This document shows, one piece after another, positions 56,089 to 64,000 of a DNA stretch of 64,000 nt. The translations under genes were made by a program, and so were the position numbers. The DNA is taken from contig NC_061510.1 of the NCBI RefSeq assembly GCF_022539505.1, positions 397,836,249 to 397,900,248 of the forward strand, read 5' to 3'. Position 1 is the first letter of the stretch; the number at the start of each line of letters is the position of its first letter. The notes beneath the pieces were generated by a model that was not told where the DNA came from, made no database searches, and saw only the letters and a list, made by a program, of their open reading frames with translations. Source of the DNA: Lolium rigidum (taxonomy: Eukaryota > Streptophyta > Magnoliopsida > Poales > Poaceae).

Positions 56089-58768
56089 AGAGAAACGCTA
56101 GCCATCGTCCTTTTCCTCCCTCTCTGCTGAATTCCTCCCTAAATCGAAACCCTAGCATCTCTGGCCATCTTCTTCCGCCGACGTCTGCAGCCTCCCCACG
56201 CCACGCCGTGGTCACCACCGTCGTCGCCATGCTCGACTTGCCCAAGCCAAGCAAGGAATCGAGCTGGGGAGCATCGTGTACCGCGAATCAGCCTCGTCTC
56301 TGTCGCCGGTTACCGCCGGAAATGGCGAAGCTGAGCTCATCTCCGCCCCTAATCAACGTCGCCGACCCTCTGGAGAGCATCACGGTAAGATTTCCCGTCG
56401 ATAGGTACTAGTTTCGCGTCCTAGTTCATTCGGTATCATCCCGTCGACGAGAGCCATTGTCCGCCGCCGCTATTGGTGCTCGCCGGAGCTACTCCGGCGA
56501 CCATTAGGGCGCGGTGCCGCCACCTTTAGGGCCAGTAGGAGGCCACACATCCAACCAAACCATCCACGCGTCCGCGGGAGTAGCCCAACGCCGGCGACCC
56601 TCGCTCCCTGACCGCCGGTCACCGTGAGGATTGCCACATCGACGCCACCGTGGCACTGACGTGGACACTGGGCCCACCGGTCGGTGTCGGGTGGGTAGAG
56701 TAACCGGGTACAGATTAGTACCTTTCCTATTTTTATTCCAATACTATAAATCTCTGCAACTTTAAATAAATCTAGAAAATTCATAAAAGCTCAGAAAAAT
56801 AAATATAAGATATCAAAATGCTTATAAAAGTAAACTCTATCCAATAAAAATATAAAATGAAATTTATATTTTTAATAAAAAATTCAATTATTTAATACTT
56901 GTTATTTAAGCCTTATTTATTAATTCTAAATTCAATTAAAATTCAATAATTAGGAAAACTTTCCAAATTAAATAGAAACCACTAAATAAATAAAGAAAAC
57001 ATTAAAACTAATTTTCTTTATTTGTTAATTTGACAAATCCTTATCAGAAGGATTTAAACCCTAATTAATAATTGTCTTAATTATTAATTCTTTAAAAATA
57101 AGAAAAAAGTCAAATCCAATATTATTTTTAATTCAAATTATTAATAACTTCAACTTTATAATGAAGTTATCAAGCTAAGAACTATATGGTGATTAGGAAA
57201 CCCTAATTCAATATTGAATAAAGAACACAACCTCATAATTGTATGTGAAACTCAAAACCCTAGTTCCACTAGAAACCTTAGTTCCACTATTTCATGTGAA
57301 CTCTAAATTATTTCTAAACCTAAACCCTAGATTAGAACATGTGATCATGATACTTTCCTTTCAAACATAGAACCATAATCGCAACTAAATAATTGCCATG
57401 ATCACATAAAATGTAGAAGGCCATCACCAATATATGGGTATCCCATGTGACCACTTTTATCAGACCTAAATAATAAAGTAGGGCCAACCAAGTGTAAAAC
57501 CTAGATCCTATTACTAAAACAATCATCCTCATTTATCCATATTTAGCATCACACCCTTGTGATGAACTCCAATAGCATCTATGTCCAATACTTATCATTA
57601 CATAACCATATTCTACTAAACCCTATCAGTGTGAGAGAATTATTAATCATCCTATTTAGGAACCCCCATTCCTTACTTAGTAGATCCAATAAGAAACCCT
57701 AGATACCACACCATTAATTGAAATACTTCTTATTACCTAAGAAGTATGTTCTTCAAAAGTTATTCTTTTGAAGTAAACAGAGAATCATCATCAATCCTGC
57801 CTAATAGGACCTATAAAGCCTAGCTATCTATTATCAGTAAAGTACAACCAAACTTGTTAGCACCCATGTGTAATTAATTACTTAAGATGCTTAGGCTTAA
57901 CTCAAGCCTACACGTTATAGCTTATAAATCCAACATTGTTGGGATCCACCTCATTCTTACTCCAGAAACCATTTGGAACCATAGGAACCCATAGAAACCA
58001 CCAACCCAATTATCATACTTGTTCTTTATTAAAGAACATGTTCTTCTAAAGTTATTCTTTTGAATTATTTAATAAGTAATCATCAACCATGCACTATAGG
58101 ACTTAAACTTGACAACTGCTCTTTACTTATTATACAACTATTATTCCTTGGTATGTATGATTGTTACTATGCATTTTACCACTTGCTTATGATTCTAAAA
58201 CAACACAACCCTGAATAAGAACCTTGTTTGTGAATCATTCTAAAAGTGCAACACACCCAAAACTAATCATTACAACTCACTAATCCTAAATCATCGGGGT
58301 TAGGTCACGCTTAGAGCGATTGCATCTCATACTTATGCATTATTGCATCCTTGGCAATCTTTTAAACATCGTCCTTGCCGGACGATGATGCTATTTCAGA
58401 ATTTGAAGTTATTGCGCACCGAAGACCTTGTCTGCATAATCTTGCAGTCAAGAAAGGCAAGTTCATCGCTTGCTCATGTCATTTGAGTATTTTTACCAAA
58501 TTAATTGCAAAGTACTATGTTTATCACTCTTGCATGAAAAGCAAAAATACTATTTTCATAACTATGAATATGACTATGTGGTGGGCAATGGAACCATGGT
58601 ATGTGTTGATATGGTGGAGGTTCCATTGCAAGGGTTTATATCCATCTAGGATTAAACAACAAATGTCGTCCGAGTGATTCTTGTGCCGTAATACCCGTGT
58701 TAACCATAAGATCCGGAGTGGGACGGAGTAGTCAAAAGTGTTTCCACCTCTCGTTCATCAACGGATGC

Positions 58769-58924
58769 GCTTACCGTAGCGGTTGTATCTCGGCGGAACA
58801 ACCGGAGGGTGGGGATCCCATTCTAATTCCCCACGGTAATGCAGGTGCTTACCGTAGCGGTTGTATCTTGCGGAACAACCGGAGGGTGGGGATCCCATTC
58901 TAATTCCCCACGGTAATGCGGTCT
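58769..58924. repeat. Tandem duplication, 78-base period, two copies
   Basis: GCTTACCGTAGCGGTTGTAT starts at 58769 and again at 58847; the second copy differs by a few bases. It lies near the R/U5 side of the long LTR. Confidence 0.85.
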
Positions 58925-59933
58925 ATGATGGGTTGCAGCTACCGGCGTAGGAGTGTATGGTAGAGCCCAAGACTCGTTGTCGTGGTCGGGGCCCAGCCTT
59001 AATTGGCGTAAGTGAACCGGCGTGGACCCAGGGTCGGGGCATGCAACAAAGGGTGGGTGTTCGAGGTAGCGGAGGAACATGATTGACTAGGACCTTATAC
59101 CGGGCCTCACACCAAAGGAAGTGTGGACGGGTTGCGCGCCCGGTTGGCACCAAGGTTAAGATCTCTTATGGGTAAAGCAACACACCTCTGCGAGTGTAAC
59201 GAACCGTGACCGATCACTCCCTGTTCCGGGATATGGAACTGCGAACGCTGCCGGAAAGGAACTCCATGAAGTTCTAGTCAACCGGTGAAGGCTGACGGAC
59301 ATAGCTCTTCAGAATAAAAGCAACCTTTTGAAGAAATGATTACAAAAAACTTGCATGCCTATGACTTTCTGGTCTATGGCTGTAGCTAGTGCATTAAACA
59401 CCTCTTTCCTATAATGAACTTGTTGAGTATGCTCGTACTCATCCCACTCTTAAATCCCCTTCTTAGATATGGAGGCGTCGAAGGAGGATCTACAGTGCAA
59501 CTCGAAGACCGAGGAGTCAACAACTACTTCAAGGAACAGGACCCTGTCAGAGGAGTCAAACACCACATCCAACAAGGGGAAAACCTAGATTAGCAATAGA
59601 AGGGAACTAGCTTCCTAAACTTAGCTCCTATTTAGCTAGAATCTATTCTTAGCCTCTATAGCTAGTTAGATACTCTACAAGTAGAGTTCGTGATAGACTA
59701 GACTACGAGTCGATCTTCTGGAGTTTAATTGCAGATTTACCTCATTGTAAAGTAGGAGGCTGTGCTGATCTTCTGTAATAGAGTCTGTGTGTAATTCTAT
59801 AGACATGCCTTGGACCCGCATATGTTTCTGTTGTACCACTCCGAGCGATGTAATACTAGTGGAACGGTGTTTCATTGGTGTTATATCAGACTTGCATACT
59901 ACACCATGCAGTGGTATGCCGGGTCACCACAGT

Positions 59934-59945
59934 TGGTATCAGAGC
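59934..59945 (+). other. Primer-binding site of the LARD-like element (initiator tRNA-Met)
   Basis: TGGTATCAGAGC, the classic plant complement to the 3' end of initiator tRNA-Met, two bases after the LTR end. Confidence 0.8.
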
Positions 59946-61649
59946 AAATGCTTTGACCCTAGGATTAAAACCCTTTAAAGGAGACCTATAGGATTGGTAG
60001 TGTCTATAGGAAGTTGTCCTAGGTGAACTAAATACTTCTTATGACTTGAGACGGATATTCACTTGAGAATAATCCTGACACACTTGAGTCAACCCTTCTT
60101 ACCTATCTTTCCCAAGTGAAGTTAGCTAATCCCAAATAAGTAGCATACCATTAAGACCCTAAAATAATAAATGAGTAGATCACAGTTGGTATACAAAATA
60201 TGGTAGTCCAAAGAGAGGATACAACCATAAGGAAGATATCCTATTGGAAGATGTGTACCAACACCTGTTAGGGTTAATTAAGAATTATTCAGACCTGTAA
60301 TAGGAACGATATCAAGTAAGAGAAGTATATTAGGAAGATATCCTACTAGAAGGTGTATACCAGGATAAGTAATAGATAAGTAAAATGTATCCACCACTTG
60401 TGAAACAACTGACAGTAAGTGACAAATATAAGTTATATGAGGTAGTATAGACCATGATGAGTCAATCATGGGAAGTAAGAACGAGTGATAGAAATAAAAC
60501 ATGTCTACTTACATAGTAGAGGTAGTAATCATATATGATTCATCTGAGGATCATTATGTGATGAATATCATTGATACTTAGGAGGAGTATGATAAGAAGC
60601 CAGTTGTTCAAACAATAGTGCAAGAATTGTGTTCCCAAAACCATGGGAAGTGTGCCAAGCACATCATGACCATAGTCTTATGATAGAAACACTTGGAAGT
60701 ATAGGAGATATATCCTAATAAATATGTATTCAGAGTAGCCATGTTAGAACTAAATGTATCATAAGAAGTAGTCCTCAATAGCACGTATATATGATATATA
60801 CTGTTTAGTTAGTACTTCCAAACAAAGATAGGATAACCTTAAACTATCCTAAATCGCTTTGTTTCAAGTTTATCTCATTGCAATTGTGCAATTAAGGTAA
60901 ATGTGGAGACAAATAGTAGATTGCCATATATATGTGCTAAGTATCACGATATAAACCTATCTTATGTGGTGTTATATACTACACATCTCAGCCTGATGTT
61001 TAGAGATTTCTTACTCAACTATTATATTCAGGCTTATGATGGTGTGTAATATAAAGCACAAAGCTGAATCTTCTTGGATTTTATTGGATTTTCATTGTTT
61101 GACTAGATCCATACATGAAGTTTGACTTTGATATGCAAATGCATGTTGCAATATCAAGTTCTTACTTGATGCTATAGATCTAGAGGGTAATGGTAAACGT
61201 GTGAGGAAGTGACGAATTCTGAAGATCTTGAAGACAAGATGAAGGATCACAGTAAATGGAAGCCAAATTGTGGGAAGCAACCACAAAACTCCGAAGGAAG
61301 AATCAACCAAAACTCACACTACAAGAAAAGTTGCCATGGCCGACGAAGTTGAAGTCGCGCCGTGGTTGCTGGTGTACCATGGCCGACGATTTTGGTCCCT
61401 CCGTGGTGCATGTCAAAACTTTTTTTTTCTCGTTTTTGAGGCCACCTAGCCCGACGAAAGCGACCAAAACGTGGCGTATGGTGGCCCGGGACGTGGTGCA
61501 TCTCGAAATCTCGGGTTCGCCGGCCGAGTCAACGCAAATCCGCACCGCCGAGGGATGTAGGGCCCAGATGGCAGCCTCTCTGGCATTGTTTTTTTCTAGA
61601 TCGCGCCATCTCGTTCAACGTTCTCCGATCAAGCCGTTTACGATGCGGG

Positions 61650-62428
61650 ATCATGGGTCCCGCATGTCATCCTCTATGAACCAAAATTCTTTCTATTCTT
61701 GGATTTTTTTGACCCCCGATTTCTGGCTACTTCCTTTTTCTTTTGATCCCTTGCCGCCTTGGAAACGTTGAGACCGCTGCTTGCTAAATGGGACCCGCAT
61801 GTCATCCTCTATGTGCAATCAACTTTCTTTTCTTGGAGTTTTTTTGGCACCTCAAATTTGGTCACTTGCCTTTTTCTTTCGATCCCTGCCGCCTCTCAAA
61901 CGGTGATACCGCTGCTGCTAATCGGGACCCGCATGTCATCCTCTATGTACTATAAAACTTTCTTTTCTTGAATTATTTTTGGCACCTCATATTTGGTCAC
62001 TTACCTTTTTCTTTCGATCCCCTGCCGCCTCTCAAACGGTGATACCGCTGCTGCTAAATGGGACCCGCATGTCATCCTCTATGTACTATAAAACTTTCTT
62101 TTCTTGGATTTTTTTTGGCACCTCATATTTCGTCACTTGACTTTTTCTTTCGATCACCTGCTGCCTCTCAAACAGTGATACCGCTGCTGCTAAATGGGAC
62201 CCGCATGTCATCCTCTATGTACTATAAAACTTTCTTTTCTTGGATTTTTTTGGCACCTCATATTTGGTCACTTGACTTTTTCTTTCGATCACTCGTTGCC
62301 TCTCAAACGGTGATACCGCTGCTCGCTAAATGGGACCCGCATGTCATCCTCTATGTACTATAAAACTTTCTTTTCTTGGATTTTTTTGGCACCTCATATT
62401 TGGTCACTTGACTTTTTCTTTCGATCCT
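61650..62428. repeat. Tandem array, about 136-base period, about six copies, cut by gap
   Basis: GGGACCCGCATGTCATCCTC begins units at 61790, 61924, 62060, 62196 and 62332, with a diverged first copy near 61655. Spacing is 134-136 bases. The array runs into the gap at 62429, so the true copy number is unknown. Confidence 0.9.
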
Positions 62429-62528
62429 NNNNNNNNNNNNNNNNNNNNNNNNNNNNNNNNNNNNNNNNNNNNNNNNNNNNNNNNNNNNNNNNNNNNNNNN
62501 NNNNNNNNNNNNNNNNNNNNNNNNNNNN
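62429..62528. other. Assembly gap of 100 N
   Basis: Exactly 100 undetermined bases, at the point where the tandem array becomes too repetitive to resolve. Confidence 0.99.
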
Positions 62529-62855
62529 TACCATCCGGTATGACATATCTTCGGCATACCGGGGGTCATCCCCCCAACACGGGGCTAAATTATTCAACCG
62601 CGAGAAAGAAGGGCAAGAAGATTGTGAAAAGATAATTATGTATCATTTTCTTGTATGAATAATGGTTGTCATATTGTTAATCTACACATTGTACCGATCA
62701 AAATAGACATATAATTTATATTTTTGGATATTTTCTAGATTCTATAGTATTTTAAATATTCTACATAATTATAATTATTTATGCCTTTTATTTTGGTGTA
62801 TTATGCTATTTATTATAGTGTTAAATCAATTTAATAAAAAAGTGAAAAAAATTGG

Positions 62856-62884
62856 GGCCGCCAGGGTTCGAACCTGGCCGGCTA
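62856..62884 (-). other. tRNA T-arm-like sequence, not a tRNA gene
   Basis: On the minus strand GCCAGGTTCGAACCCTGGC has the B-box core GGTTCGAAC in a 5-bp stem and is followed by CGGCCCCAATTTTTTT, like the 3' end of a tRNA with a Pol III stop. No D-arm, anticodon arm or matching 5' acceptor strand is present upstream on that strand. Confidence 0.35.
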
Positions 62885-62960
62885 GGGTAAACCAAACAGG
62901 GGGAGCTAGCCATTACGGTACGGTGCGATTCTTGTCAACTGGAGGTGTCTCGCTAGCCAT

Positions 62961-64000
62961 TACTCTGCCCAACTCGGGTGCATCCTCCGGAGCACGGTCT
63001 CGATCAACACCGAGAACCTCAGGCATCCTGACCGAGCGAATTTGCGCACCCTCCTCTTCAAGAAGCTGCACGAACGATACGAGTTCCCGGTGGACTGCTC
63101 GAAAAGCGTCTCATGCGGAACAAAGTGCACAATGCCGCCCTCACGAAGATGAGCACCGCCCTCGCTAGTTGGAGGAACCGAGTGAAGAAAATGATTAATA
63201 GTGGTGCGAGTTACGAGAAGATCAAGGAGTCAAATCCCTCGATCACCGAGCAAGACTACGCTGATTTCAAGATCAAGTGCGAGAGCGAGTCAACGTCGGA
63301 TTCTGGTCAGTGGGGGAAGGACATGCGAAAACTGAACTTAGGCACCCACAAACTTGGTCCTGGCGGTTTTAGGGCGGCGCAACCGAAATGGGATGCCGCG
63401 GATGAGGAGCGTGTGAAGAACGGCCTCGAGCCCCTCTTCCCGCAATACAAAAACAAGCAAACCAGGAACTTTCTCCTGGCCCGGTACCGTATTGACCCAA
63501 AAACAAAGGAGCTCACCACCACTCCGGATGTGAAGCGGTTTGAGGCTCTTCCGGTAAGGAATGCACCCGCTTAATTAGCTCCTTTATGGTTGCATTCTTA
63601 TTGATGAATCCAAATTTCTAAATGGTTCATGCATGTTCCTCCCGTAGGCTAAGGAGATCGCTGCGGAAAGTGAAAAGGAAGCTAGTAGCGGCGCGGGGTC
63701 CACGAGCTCCTCGCGAGTGTGCCCCTTGGGACAACCCTTTAAATAGGGCGTTGAATGCCCACAAGAAGAGGGATCCATTGAGTAAGCCGACGTCGGCTGG
63801 TCGTGTGGCCGGCGAAGGATGCTCTATAAAATGGTCAGACTACTATAAGTCGGGGAAAAAGGAGAGAAAGGCCACCATCGATGAGAAGGAGGTCGCACAG
63901 CTCAAGGCACAAGTTGCGCAGATCCCGCCATTGGTCGAGGAGCAAGTGCGGCAACAAGTGCAACAAATCATGGAGACCCAACAGAGGACGCAACGACGAC
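62961..64000 (+). pseudogene. CACTA (En/Spm-type) plant transposase, frameshifted, incomplete
   Basis: The first segment reads AQLGCILRSTVSINTENLRH, then RANLRTLLFKKLHERYEFPV. After a frameshift near 63100 it continues RNKVHNAALTKMSTALASWR, NRVKKMINSGASYEKIKESN, and then LGTHKLGPGGFRAAQPKWDA and EGLEPLF-like sequence up to 63553. This is the Transposase_24 (plant Ptta/En/Spm) domain layout. A 94-base GT...AG intron (63554-63647) joins in phase to AKEIAAESEKEASS. A second frameshift near 63715 precedes CAPWDNPLNRAL...VAGEGCSIKWSDYYKSG and a Gln/Val/Glu-rich coiled-coil-like stretch (63870-64000). At least two frameshifts make it a pseudogene unless they are sequence errors. Confidence 0.8.

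Larger units (their letters stand above)
53311..61316 (+). mobile_element. LARD-like large retrotransposon derivative: 6.6-kb LTR, primer site, non-coding internal start
   Basis: The LTR begins TGTAATATCCCAGG (53311) and ends GCCGGGTCACCACA (59931). TTGGTATCAGAGCA follows, a Met-initiator-type primer site (59934-59945). The LTR has an AT-rich U3 of about 2.6 kb, a GC-rich promoter/leader (55850-56700), an AT-rich middle and a GC-rich end. The 1.4 kb of internal sequence seen before a CACTA element (61317) has no gag or other protein frame. Very long LTRs with non-coding interiors define LARDs in Triticeae. The 3' LTR is outside the window, so the LTR length rests on one copy and could include undetected insertions. 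Confidence 0.6.
61317..64000 (+). mobile_element. CACTA transposon, left part, with transposase gene
   Basis: Starts CACTACAAGAAAAGTTGCC, the standard grass CACTA terminus, with CCATGGCCGACGA repeated at 61333 and 61377. A 136-base tandem array and gap follow, and then, on the + strand, a plant En/Spm-type transposase gene. The right end is beyond the window. Confidence 0.75.

Noticed and set aside
61020..61316. A gene in the LARD internal region
   Set aside because: Short AT-rich frames with no domain; the region is best explained as non-coding internal sequence following the primer site.
62856..62884. A tRNA gene
   Set aside because: Only the T-arm and part of an acceptor-like end can be built; no D-arm, anticodon arm or complementary 5' acceptor.
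1..64000. Integrated viral sequences (pararetrovirus-type)
   Set aside because: No coat, movement or viral RT motifs were recognised; the reverse transcriptase present is of the Copia type with LTRs.

Overview
This window is nuclear DNA of a grass, most likely a cool-season (Pooideae) grass. The reasons are plant-type splice sites, long Athila-type LTR retrotransposons whose ends begin TGATACGTCTCC, CACTA/Helitron/MITE debris, and a decayed GH32 fructosyltransferase/vacuolar-invertase-like fragment. There are no bacterial operons, no CRISPR and no rRNA. Three runs of exactly 100 N (6737-6836, 25474-25573, 62429-62528) are scaffold joins, so relationships across them are uncertain. No database search could be run. 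Family names rest on motifs recognised by eye.

The one convincing intact host gene is a glutamate receptor-like (GLR) channel at 40942-46316 on the + strand, with five exons, consistent splice phases and 947 predicted residues. On its left is a truncated GH32 C-terminal remnant (39.7-40.2 kb, - strand). On its right is a Mutator-like element (46.5-47.7 kb).

Region by region. 0-6.7 kb: a minus-strand non-autonomous Athila-type element (element A) with a broken gag-protease reading frame and no reverse transcriptase or integrase. 6.8-10.8 kb: LTR fragments, including a 2.7 kb LTR full of tandem and palindromic repeats that appears to split a PIF/Harbinger transposase remnant. 11.2-14.5 kb: a TIR element with TTA target duplications and a 1.5 kb non-LTR retroposon with a 16 bp target duplication. 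15.2-25.0 kb: three-level nesting. A LINE ORF1 remnant is split by a complete LTR element (element B, 16398-24455, target duplication AGGCA), whose 5' LTR is itself split by a solo LTR of family A (17888-19491, target duplication AGGCC). 25.0-29.2 kb: a CACTA end, an LTR fragment and an internally deleted Copia element. 29.4-30.4 kb: two MITEs. About 30.6-37.6 kb: a putative Helitron carrying fragments of a Raf-like MAP3K and a cellulose synthase. 38-46 kb: MITE, GH32 remnant, GLR gene. 46.5-53.3 kb: MULE, Harbinger-associated Myb/SANT remnant, LTRs and a CACTA end. 53.3-61.3 kb: a LARD-like element with a 6.6 kb LTR and an initiator-Met tRNA primer site. 61.3-64.0 kb: a CACTA element with a 136 bp tandem array and a frameshifted plant transposase gene running off the window.

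The most unusual items are two. Element B carries, where gag-pol would be, a single 248-codon ORF for an acidic protein with two predicted membrane segments, while sharing its long non-coding 3' internal region with the gag-protease-bearing element A. The second is the gene-fragment-capturing Helitron.
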